Shown: in pieces, positions 23,570-31,058 of the stretch
Layout of the letters: each line of letters begins with the position of its first letter
Position numbering within the stretch: position 1 is the first letter of the stretch
Assembly (NCBI RefSeq): GCF_014836665.1
Contig: NZ_JACSQJ010000001.1
Coordinates: forward strand, 372,001 to 436,000
Direction of reading: 5' to 3'
Origin: Luteimonas colneyensis
GTDB taxonomy: Bacteria; Pseudomonadota; Gammaproteobacteria; Xanthomonadales; Xanthomonadaceae
Length of the DNA stretch: 64,000 nt
Program-made: the position numbers and the translations under genes
The notes under the pieces: generated by a model
What the model was told of the DNA's origin: nothing
What the model saw: only the letters and a program-made list of their open reading frames with translations
Databases searched by the model: none

Positions 23570-25429
23570 TCAGCGCGGCACGGCGAGGTGCGAGGCCTCC
23601 AGCGGCGCCGCCCCGCGCGGCGTCGCGTCGATCACGGCATCGGCCGGCAGCGCCGCGCCGTCGAGGTGCGCGTCGACCCGGTCCAGGGCCTCGTACACAT
23701 AGGGCAGCAGCGGCAGGTAGCGGGCGCCGTAGTCCGGGAATGCCAGGAAGCCGTCGAAGTGCTGCACGTTGCGCACCTGCCAGTAGCGCACGTCGCGGCC
23801 GGCGGCGCGCGCGTGGCCGACATAGGGCGCGCTGCTGAAGGCGACCGGGATCAGGCCGTCGTCGAGTCCGTGCACCACCACCACCGGCAGTCCGGCGCGC
23901 GGCGGCGCGGCGCGGGTGGCGGCCACGCCGGCGCGCACGCGGTCGGCGTCGGCACCCGCGTCCGTCCACAGGCCGCGCAGGCACTGCAGGCCCTTCAGCG
24001 TCAGGTCCGGCGGCGCGATGCCGGCATCGACCAGGCCCACGCCCGAGCCCGGCGGGATGCCGCTGGCGTCCGCCCACCAGGCGGCGCGTTCGGCCGCCGT
24101 GGCCGGGCGCGCCAGGAAGTCGCTGCCCTGGGCCGCGAACGAGAAGCCGCACGGCCCCTCGCCCACGCCGTGGCGGCCGTAGGCGCTGGCATAGGTCGCC
24201 GCCACCGCGCGCCAGAGGTCGAAGCCCGCGGAGAGCGCGCCGGCGCGCAGCGCTTCGGCGCTCCAGCCTGCGGCCTCGAGCAGGTCGCGGGCCTGGCGCG
24301 CCTGCGCGGCGGTGTCCGCGCCCGACAGCACCCCATCCGCGGCCAGCGAGGCGCAGCGCGCGGCGTACAGCGGACGCACCTGGTCGAGCAGCGGCGGCTG
24401 CGGCAGGCCGTCGACAGCCAGCAGCACGCAGGGCATCAGCAGCGCGGCCTCGGTGGTGTAGTCGTAGAGCGTGCGTGCACCGGGCGCGTCGACGTACACG
24501 TTGGGCTCGCCGGCGACGACGGCGTCGAGCCAGTCGCCCTCGAGCTCCGCCGCGCGCAGCACCGCGCCGCCGCCGTTGGAGATGCCGACGGCGATGACGC
24601 GGGTGTTGTCGAAGGTGAAGGGCGCCTCCGCGGGCCGGGCCTCGTCCAGCGCGTGCAGCGCGAACTCGGCGGCCTGCTTCACGTGCCGGCCCCAGTCGGC
24701 CTCCGGATTGTCCTTCGAATGCGCATGCTTGAAGGCGACGCCCGTCGCGCCCGCCGGCGCCTCCGGGACGAAGGCGAGGTCGGCCGCATCGCGCCCGGCC
24801 ACGCGCCCATCGGCACCGAAACCCAGCCCCGCGTCGAGGTCGAAGTAGTCGCTGCCCGCACCCTTGTCGGTATAGGCGACCGCGCAGCCGCGCGGCAGGC
24901 CCCAAGCCCCGGCGACGGCGATCGAGCCGTAGATGCCGCGCGAACCCGAGGACGCGGTCACCACCACGCAGCGCTTCGCGGCGTCGAACGCATCCGGCAC
25001 CTGTACCAGCACCCGGTGCGGATGCGTCGCGCCCGGCACCGTGGCATAGGCCGAGAATTCGCGACCCGGCACCGGGGCCACGCTGCCGTACAGGGTGCCG
25101 TAGCCGCCGGCGGGACCGAGGTCGGCGATGCCGCGCCAGTTGCTCCACAGCGCGCGGCGGCGGAGTTCGGCCACGGTGGGAGCCCCGGCATCGGCGAAGG
25201 CCGGCGGCGCCATCGCGCGCAGGCCGTCGAGGCCCAGGCCCGCGGTGAGCAGGTCGTCGCCGTCGCGGTGGGTGCTGCTGCGCAGGTGGTCGAACACGGC
25301 GGTCTCCGTGGGCGCGGCGCGATGCGCGGTGCTCGCGCAGCCGGCCAGCGTGGACAGGGCCAGCGCGGCGGCCGCGGCGATGAGTCGGAGGCGCGGCGCG
25401 CGCGGCGAATGGAGCGGAGTCTGGCGCAC
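23570..25429 (-). CDS. Secreted D-3-hydroxybutyrate oligomer hydrolase
   Basis: Degrades soluble 3-hydroxybutyrate oligomers produced by PHB depolymerases. The 619-residue protein fits the 3HB-oligomer hydrolase family in length and in the conserved stretches WRGIADLGPAGGYGTLYGS, VTASSGSRGIYGSIAVAGAW, YTDKGAGSDYFDLD and VRNVQHFDGFLAFPDY. The nucleophile is probably Ser284 in AVGISNGGGAVLRAAE. A GTG start at 25429 with GAGGTGG upstream gives a lipoprotein signal ending in LSTLAGC, so the enzyme is probably exported and lipid-anchored. It is divergent from bdhA; the 133 bases between hold the shared motif. Confidence 0.88.
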   Translation of the reverse strand: MRQTPLHSPRAPRLRLIAAAAALALSTLAGCASTAHRAAPTETAVFDHLRSSTHRDGDDLLTAGLGLDGLRAMAPPAFADAGAPTVAELRRRALWSNWRGIADLGPAGGYGTLYGSVAPVPGREFSAYATVPGATHPHRVLVQVPDAFDAAKRCVVVTASSGSRGIYGSIAVAGAWGLPRGCAVAYTDKGAGSDYFDLDAGLGFGADGRVAGRDAADLAFVPEAPAGATGVAFKHAHSKDNPEADWGRHVKQAAEFALHALDEARPAEAPFTFDNTRVIAVGISNGGGAVLRAAELEGDWLDAVVAGEPNVYVDAPGARTLYDYTTEAALLMPCVLLAVDGLPQPPLLDQVRPLYAARCASLAADGVLSGADTAAQARQARDLLEAAGWSAEALRAGALSAGFDLWRAVAATYASAYGRHGVGEGPCGFSFAAQGSDFLARPATAAERAAWWADASGIPPGSGVGLVDAGIAPPDLTLKGLQCLRGLWTDAGADADRVRAGVAATRAAPPRAGLPVVVVHGLDDGLIPVAFSSAPYVGHARAAGRDVRYWQVRNVQHFDGFLAFPDYGARYLPLLPYVYEALDRVDAHLDGAALPADAVIDATPRGAAPLEASHLAVPR

Positions 25430-25486
25430 GGAAGCCACCTCAGGGAACCGGGGATGGCAGCACCCTAGCAGTCGCTCCCGGTGCCG

Positions 25487-25513
25487 GCATCGTACTTTCG
25501 TACGCAAGGACGC
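25487..25513. promoter_or_regulatory. Shared regulatory motif, copy 1 (oligomer hydrolase / bdhA)
   Basis: The sequence GCATCGTACTTTCGTACGCA continues as AGGACGC. It contains an inverted repeat CGTAC-tttc-GTACG and matches 33391-33417 at 21 of 27 positions. It ends 50 bases before the bdhA ATG and is 58 bases from the hydrolase start, between divergent genes. Probable activator site for the adjacent LuxR-type response regulator (inference). Confidence 0.65.
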
Positions 25514-25562
25514 GGCACATCGATTTGCTACCGTGGCCCTTCCCCACAGCCTGGCCCATGCC

Positions 25563-26366
25563 ATGACCGACACCTTCCTTTCCGGCCGCACCGCGCTGGT
25601 CACCGGCAGCACCTCCGGCATCGGCCTGGCCATCGCCTGCTCGCTGGCGGAAGCCGGCGCGCACGTTGCCGTGAACGGCCTCGGCGACCCGGCGCAGATC
25701 GAGGCCGCGCTGGACGCCGTGCGCAAGGCCGGCGCCGGCGACGCCCGCTACTTCAACGCCGACCTGCGCGACCCCGACGCGATCGCCGCGATGATGGCCG
25801 ACATCGACGCCTGGTCCCCGGTCGACGTGCTGGTCAACAACGCCGGCATCCAGTACACCGCATCGCTCGCGGAAATGCCCGTCGGCAAGTGGAACGACAT
25901 CATCGCCATCAACCTCAGCGCCGCCTTCCACACCATGCGCACTGCGATGCCGGGCATGGCCGAACGCGGCTACGGGCGCGTGGTCAACATCGCCTCGGTG
26001 CACGGCCTGGTGGCCTCGAAGGAGAAGGCGCCCTACGTCGCGGCCAAGCACGGCATCGTCGGCCTGTCGAAGGTGGCGGCTCTGGAATATGCCGCTGCCG
26101 GCAGCCGGGACAGCGGCGGCGTGACCGTCAACTGCATCTGCCCGGGCTGGGTGGAAACGCCGCTGATCGAGCCGCAGATCGAGGCCCGCCGCAACGGCGG
26201 CAGCCGCGACGACGGCGTGCGCGCGCTGGTGGCCGAGAAGCAGCCGAGCATGCGCATGACGCTGCCGGCCGAGATCGGCGCGCTGGCGGTCTGGCTGTGC
26301 CGGCGCGAAGCGCACAACGTCACCGGCGCGTCCTTCCCGGTCGACGGCGGCTGGACCACGCAGTAA
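25563..26366 (+). CDS. bdhA: D-3-hydroxybutyrate dehydrogenase
   Basis: NAD-dependent short-chain dehydrogenase oxidising (R)-3-hydroxybutyrate to acetoacetate. 267 residues. Cofactor motif TGSTSGIG (residues 14-21), NNAGIQ, catalytic Tyr158/Lys162 in YVAAKHGIVGLSKVAALE, and NCICPGWVETPLIEPQI, which together with QY/H residues in NNAGIQYTASL is specific for 3HB dehydrogenases. The C-terminal FPVDGGWTTQ is the usual SDR end. ATG at 25563. The response regulator follows after 17 bases in the same direction, so they are likely co-transcribed. Confidence 0.92.
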   Translation: MTDTFLSGRTALVTGSTSGIGLAIACSLAEAGAHVAVNGLGDPAQIEAALDAVRKAGAGDARYFNADLRDPDAIAAMMADIDAWSPVDVLVNNAGIQYTASLAEMPVGKWNDIIAINLSAAFHTMRTAMPGMAERGYGRVVNIASVHGLVASKEKAPYVAAKHGIVGLSKVAALEYAAAGSRDSGGVTVNCICPGWVETPLIEPQIEARRNGGSRDDGVRALVAEKQPSMRMTLPAEIGALAVWLCRREAHNVTGASFPVDGGWTTQ

Positions 26367-26383
26367 CTCCGCGCACGCAGGCC

Positions 26384-27055
26384 ATGGCCACCCTCCTCAT
26401 CGCCGACGACCATCCGCTGTTCCGCGCCGCGCTGCGCGGCGCAGCTGTCGAGGCCGGCGCGGGCACCGGCGCCATCGAGGCCGGCACCCTGGACGATACC
26501 CTCGCCGCGCTGGAGTCGCGCGCCGACATCGACCTGGTGCTGCTGGACCTGCACATGCCCGGCAACCACGGCCTCGCCGGACTGGCGGCGATCCGCGCCC
26601 AGTTCCCCGCGGTCGCGGTGGTGCTGGTGTCGGCGAACGAGGATCCGCAGGTGGTACGCCGCGCGCTCGACCACGGCGCGGCCGGCTATATCCCCAAGAG
26701 CGCCGGCCTGGACGAGATGCGCGACGCCATCCGCACCGTCCTGGCCTGCGAGGAATGGCTGCCGCCGGCGCTGCGCGGCGCCGTCGCGCGCGCCGAATCC
26801 GCGCCCGGCGACGCCGACCTCGCCGCGCGCCTGGCCAGCCTCACGCCGCAGCAGTTCCGGGTGCTGGCGCTGGTCGCCGACGGCCTGCTCAACAAGCAGA
26901 TCGCCGACCGCCTGGACGTACAGGAGCGCACGGTGAAGGCGCACCTGTCGGCGATCTTCGAGAAGCTCGGCGTGCGCAACCGCACCCAGGCCGGCGTGAT
27001 CCTGCGCGGGCTCGAACTCACCGATCCCGCGCGCCAGGTCGAACGCGCCGACTGA
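26384..27055 (+). CDS. LuxR-type response regulator, CrbR/ErdR-like
   Basis: 223 residues: receiver domain with Asp8/Asp9, phospho-acceptor Asp55 in LVLLDLHMPG and Lys105 in YIPKSA, then a LuxR helix-turn-helix (FRVLALVADGLLNKQIADRL, ERTVKAHLSAIFEKLGVRNR). It resembles the CrbR/ErdR regulators that activate acetate and C2 metabolism genes and whose partner kinases carry a sodium-solute-symporter domain; exactly such a kinase is encoded 550 bases away. Directly downstream of bdhA. Likely binds the motif shared by the two nearby divergent promoters. The family assignment is from memory of architecture, not a search. Confidence 0.82.
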   Translation: MATLLIADDHPLFRAALRGAAVEAGAGTGAIEAGTLDDTLAALESRADIDLVLLDLHMPGNHGLAGLAAIRAQFPAVAVVLVSANEDPQVVRRALDHGAAGYIPKSAGLDEMRDAIRTVLACEEWLPPALRGAVARAESAPGDADLAARLASLTPQQFRVLALVADGLLNKQIADRLDVQERTVKAHLSAIFEKLGVRNRTQAGVILRGLELTDPARQVERAD

Positions 27056-27067
27056 AGACGCGCGCGC

Positions 27068-27553
27068 TCAGCGCGAGAACGCCCAGGACTGCATGCGCCC
27101 GTCCCGGTACGGCATCACGCCGTGGAAGGGCCGCGGGTCGCCGTCGAACACCAGTGGCACGAAGTGGCGGTCGCCTTCCCAGAGCGGCAGGTCGAGGATC
27201 CGGTCCACGTCGACCCATTCCAGCGTGCCTTCCGGGTTCGACGCCGGCGGCGTGCCGGTGAACGCGGTGACCAGGAAGACCATGGCGAACCAGTCCTCGC
27301 CGTGCTTGCCGAAGCCCGGCCAGCTGATGGTCCCGCGCAGTTCGATGCGCGTGCAGTCGATCGCCGCTTCCTCGAGGAGTTCGCGGCGCATGCCGGCCAG
27401 CGCGTCCTCGCCCGCCTCGAGCTTGCCGCCGAGGCCGTTGTACTTGCCCAGGTGCTGGTCGCCGGGACGCGCGTTGCGATGGACCATCAGCACGCGGCGG
27501 CCGTCGGGCGAGAGAACGTAGCCGAGGGTGGCCAGGATCGGGGTGTAGGGCAT
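27068..27553 (-). CDS. Nudix hydrolase, MutT/8-oxo-dGTP diphosphatase type
   Basis: 161 residues. Hydrolyses a nucleoside diphosphate linked to another moiety; by similarity probably an 8-oxo-dGTP pyrophosphatase. The Nudix box is complete: GGKLEAGEDALAGMRRELLE followed by EAAID, with the REllEE metal-binding glutamates. NGLGGK and WFAMVFLVTAF precede and follow as in MutT-like YvcI/MTH1 enzymes. It converges on the response-regulator gene and precedes the kinase stop by 51 bases; probably a bystander in the regulatory neighbourhood. Confidence 0.85.
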   Translation of the reverse strand: MPYTPILATLGYVLSPDGRRVLMVHRNARPGDQHLGKYNGLGGKLEAGEDALAGMRRELLEEAAIDCTRIELRGTISWPGFGKHGEDWFAMVFLVTAFTGTPPASNPEGTLEWVDVDRILDLPLWEGDRHFVPLVFDGDPRPFHGVMPYRDGRMQSWAFSR

Positions 27554-27604
27554 CGTGGGCGTTGCAGGCGGGGCAACCGTCGATTGTAGGCGGGTGCCCG
27601 GTGT

Positions 27605-30600
27605 TCAGGCCGACGGAGCGCGCGTGATCCGCATCCGGCCCAGCATCGACTTCAGCGCCAGCGGCCGCACCGGCTTCTGCAGCAGCCCCAGTCCGTGCTC
27701 GGCGACTTCGCGGCGCACGGCATCGGTGGCATCGGCGCTGAGCACCAGCGAAGGCACCGCGCCGTGCCGCGCCGACAGCCGCCGCCACGCCTCGATGCCG
27801 GTGTCGCCATCGTCGAGGTGGTAGTCGAGCAGCCACAGGTCGGCGGCGCGCGCGCCATGCGCGGCGATCGCGGCGTCCGCGTCGGCGACGGCGTCCACGC
27901 TGCAGCCCCAGGTGCGCAGCAGCCCGTCCAGCGAGGCCAGCGCCATCGGATCGTTGTCGAGCACCAGGACATGGGCGCCGGCCAGGCCGGTCCTCGAGGC
28001 GGGCGGCGCGGCCTGCGCCGGCGCCCGCACGTCCGGCAGCGCGATGGCGAACACGGTGCCGGTGCCCGGCCGGCTGCGGAGCTCGACGCGCGAGTCCAGC
28101 AGGCGCGCGATGCGCTCGGCGATGGCCAGCCCGAGCCCCAGCCCCTGCCCGCCCACGCCATCGCCGCGCCGGAATTCCTCGAAGATCAGCGCCTGCTGCG
28201 CCGGCTCGATCCCGGGGCCGGTGTCATGCACTTCGATCCGGAGCGCACCGCCGGCGCGGCGCACGCCAAGCGCTACGCGCCCCTGCTCCGTGTAGCGCAC
28301 GGCGTTGGCGAGGAAGTTCTGCAGCACCCGGCGCAGCAGCTGCGGATCGCTGTGGGTCCACGCCGAACTGGCCACGTGGTCGAAGCCCAGGCCGCGGTCG
28401 CCGGCCAGCGCGCGGAACTCCGAGGCCAGCGGCTCCAGCACCTCGGCCAGCGGGAAGTCGCGCGGCTGCGGCACCAGGCCACCGGCCTCCAGGCGCGCCA
28501 TGTCGAACAGCCCGGTCAGGAGGTCGGTGGTCGAATCGAGCGCGCCGCGGATCTGGCCCAGCGACGCGCGCTGCGCGCCGGCGACCTGCCCGGCCAGGGC
28601 ATCGGTGAACAGCTGCGCCGCATGCAGCGGCTGCAGCAGGTCGTGGCCGACGGCGGTGAGGAAGCGGCTCTTGGCCTCGTTCGCGCGCTCGGCCTCGCGC
28701 CGCGCCTGGTCGAGGCTGGCGGTGCGCTCCTCGACGCGCTGCTCGAGCGTCTCGTTGCTGCGCTTGAGCTCGGCCTCGGTGCGGCGGAACTGGGTGACGT
28801 CGGTGAAGGTGGCGACGAAGCCGCCGCCGGGCATCGGGTTGCCGCGGATCTCGACGATGCCGCCGTCGGGGAACACGCGTTCGCTGACGTAGGGCGTGCC
28901 GGCGCGCATGTGCCGCAGGCGCTTGTCGGCCTCGGCGTCGACGCGGCCCTCGACGCCCGCGACCAGGCCGCGTCCGAGGTTGTGCGCCACCAGTTCGGAC
29001 ACCGGCACGCCGATGCGCAGCAGCCCCTGCGGATAGCCGAACAGCTCGGCGTAGCGGCGGTTCCAGGCCACCAGGCGCAGCTCGCGGTCGACCACGCTGA
29101 TGCCCTGGCTCATGTTCTCCAGCGCCGCCTCCAGCACCCGCTGGTTGAAGCGCAGGTCCTGCGAGGCCTCGCCGACGATCTCGGCCACCGTGTCCAGGTC
29201 CGGCCCGCCGGCCTCGCGACGCGCGGCATCGAGCAGCAGGCGCGCCGAAGCGCTCCCCAGCACCGCGGCCAGTTCGCGCTCGAAGCGCGCCTCGACCACG
29301 GAGGGCACCGGCCCGCTCGCGGGCGCGCCCCGCAGCAGCGCGTCCACGGTCCGCACCGGCAGGAAGCGGCGCCCCGCCTGGCGCAGCGTGCGCAGGTCCG
29401 AGCCGCGGGCCACGTCGCGGTCCGGCGCGGACAGCCAGGCCGACAGCGCCAGCGTGGTCGCCGCGCCCGCGAACAGGCTGGCGCCCACCGCGCGCCCCAG
29501 CCGGCTCCAGCCGGTCAGGCCGAACAGGCCATCCGGCGCCAGCCAGGCGACGCCCCAGGGGCCCGCGGACAGCCAGCCGCCATCGCCGCCGCCCAGTTCG
29601 ACCCACATCGGCGACAGCGTCACCCAAGCCCAGGCCAGGAAGGCCGCGACCACGCCCCAGGTCGCCGCGGCCGCCGGGGTGCGCGTGCGCCAGACCGCGC
29701 AGAACAGCGCCGGTGCCAGCGTCGCCAGCGCCGAGAACGACACCGCGCCGACGTCGGCCAGCGCCTCGCTGCCGCCGATCATGCGGCTGTAGGCCCAGGC
29801 CATCAGCATCACCGCCAGGATGCCGGCGCGGCGCAGCGCCAGCAGCGCGCCGCGGTGGTCGTCGTCGCCGCCGCCGCGTCCGGCCGCCCAGGCCCCGCGC
29901 AGCAGGCCGGGCGTGAACCAGTGGTTGCCGATCATCAGGCTCAGCGCCAGCGTGCTGACCACCACCATGCCGGTGGCCGCGCTCAGGCCGCCGAGGAAGG
30001 CGAACAGCGCCAGGCCCTCGTGGCCGAGCGCCGCCGGCAGCGCCAGCGCGTACATGTCCGAAGGCACGCCGTCGCCCAGGAGGGCCGTGCCGGCGCGCGC
30101 CAACGGCAGCGTGGGCAGCGCGATCAGCACCAGGTACAGCGGGAACTGCCAGCGTGCGGTGCGCACGTCGCGCTCGTCGCGACACTCGACCACGCCGACG
30201 TGGAACTGGTGCGGCAGGATGAACATCGCCAGCGCGCCCAGCAGCACCAGCGGGATGAAGCCGCCCACCGGCTCCGGCGGCCGCGGCGGCGCCGCGAGCT
30301 CGAGCCCGCCGAGGCCGAACCAGACCAGCGCCCCGAGCGCCAGCATCGCCAGCAGCTTGAACAGCGACTCGAAGGCCATCGCCAGCACCAGTCCGCGGTT
30401 GTGCTCGGCGGCACTGGCGCGACGGGTGCCGAAGGCGATCGCGAACACCGCCATCGCCAGCGCCACGTACAGCGCGCCATCGCGCCAGGGCGCCACCGCC
30501 CCGGCCACGCCCGCGCCGGAGGTCAGGGTGGCGAAGCTCATCGTCACCGCCTTCAGCTGCAGCGCGACGTAGGGAACCATGCCCAGCAGCGCCACCAGGG

Positions 30601-30955
30601 TGACCACCGCGGCCAGCCACGGATCCTTGCCCAGGCGGGTGGCGATGAGGTCGGCGATCGACGTGGCGTTGCTTTCCCGCGCCAGCCGCACCAGGCGGGT
30701 CATGAACGCGAAGGCCACGATGTAGAACACGATCGCGCCGAGGAAGGTCGGCGGCAGCGGCCAGCCGTAGCGCGCGGCCTGGGTGACCGTGCCGTAGAAC
30801 GTCCAGGACGTGCAGTGCACCGCCAGCGACAGCGCGTAGACGTGGCGCCAGTGCCGCGCCAGCGCGCCGGGGCGGCGCTCGGCGTAGACCGCCACGCCGA
30901 ACAGCAGTGCAAGCCACAGCGCCGCGGCCGCGACCACCACGCCGACGTTCAGCAT
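27605..30955 (-). CDS. Hybrid sensor kinase with a sodium/solute symporter domain (CrbS/MxtR-like)
   Basis: 1116 residues. Residues ~1-490 form about 13 membrane helices of the SSS/SLC5 symporter fold (CTSWTFYGTVTQAARYGWPL, SNATSIADLIATRLGKDPWL). A linker and a PAS domain (ENMSQGISVVDRELRLVAWN) follow, then a HisKA domain with phospho-His771 in TAVGHDLLQPLHAAQ, an HATPase (LRRVLQNFLANAVRYTEQG, VHDTGPGI, GQGLGLGLAIAERIA), and a C-terminal receiver with Asp1044 in LLDYHLDDG. This is the architecture of CrbS/MxtR, which controls acetate and related carbon use with a LuxR-type partner; that partner gene is adjacent. Whether the symporter part transports or only senses is unknown. Confidence 0.88.
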   Translation of the reverse strand: MLNVGVVVAAAALWLALLFGVAVYAERRPGALARHWRHVYALSLAVHCTSWTFYGTVTQAARYGWPLPPTFLGAIVFYIVAFAFMTRLVRLARESNATSIADLIATRLGKDPWLAAVVTLVALLGMVPYVALQLKAVTMSFATLTSGAGVAGAVAPWRDGALYVALAMAVFAIAFGTRRASAAEHNRGLVLAMAFESLFKLLAMLALGALVWFGLGGLELAAPPRPPEPVGGFIPLVLLGALAMFILPHQFHVGVVECRDERDVRTARWQFPLYLVLIALPTLPLARAGTALLGDGVPSDMYALALPAALGHEGLALFAFLGGLSAATGMVVVSTLALSLMIGNHWFTPGLLRGAWAAGRGGGDDDHRGALLALRRAGILAVMLMAWAYSRMIGGSEALADVGAVSFSALATLAPALFCAVWRTRTPAAAATWGVVAAFLAWAWVTLSPMWVELGGGDGGWLSAGPWGVAWLAPDGLFGLTGWSRLGRAVGASLFAGAATTLALSAWLSAPDRDVARGSDLRTLRQAGRRFLPVRTVDALLRGAPASGPVPSVVEARFERELAAVLGSASARLLLDAARREAGGPDLDTVAEIVGEASQDLRFNQRVLEAALENMSQGISVVDRELRLVAWNRRYAELFGYPQGLLRIGVPVSELVAHNLGRGLVAGVEGRVDAEADKRLRHMRAGTPYVSERVFPDGGIVEIRGNPMPGGGFVATFTDVTQFRRTEAELKRSNETLEQRVEERTASLDQARREAERANEAKSRFLTAVGHDLLQPLHAAQLFTDALAGQVAGAQRASLGQIRGALDSTTDLLTGLFDMARLEAGGLVPQPRDFPLAEVLEPLASEFRALAGDRGLGFDHVASSAWTHSDPQLLRRVLQNFLANAVRYTEQGRVALGVRRAGGALRIEVHDTGPGIEPAQQALIFEEFRRGDGVGGQGLGLGLAIAERIARLLDSRVELRSRPGTGTVFAIALPDVRAPAQAAPPASRTGLAGAHVLVLDNDPMALASLDGLLRTWGCSVDAVADADAAIAAHGARAADLWLLDYHLDDGDTGIEAWRRLSARHGAVPSLVLSADATDAVRREVAEHGLGLLQKPVRPLALKSMLGRMRITRAPSA

Positions 30956-31058
30956 CGCACCGTATCCCCCGTCATCCGCCTTCCGCGCTGCGGATCGAGC
31001 ATAGCGCAGCGGCGGGCCGAAGCCCGCCGCCGCGTGGTCCAGCCGTTCCGGGGAACGG

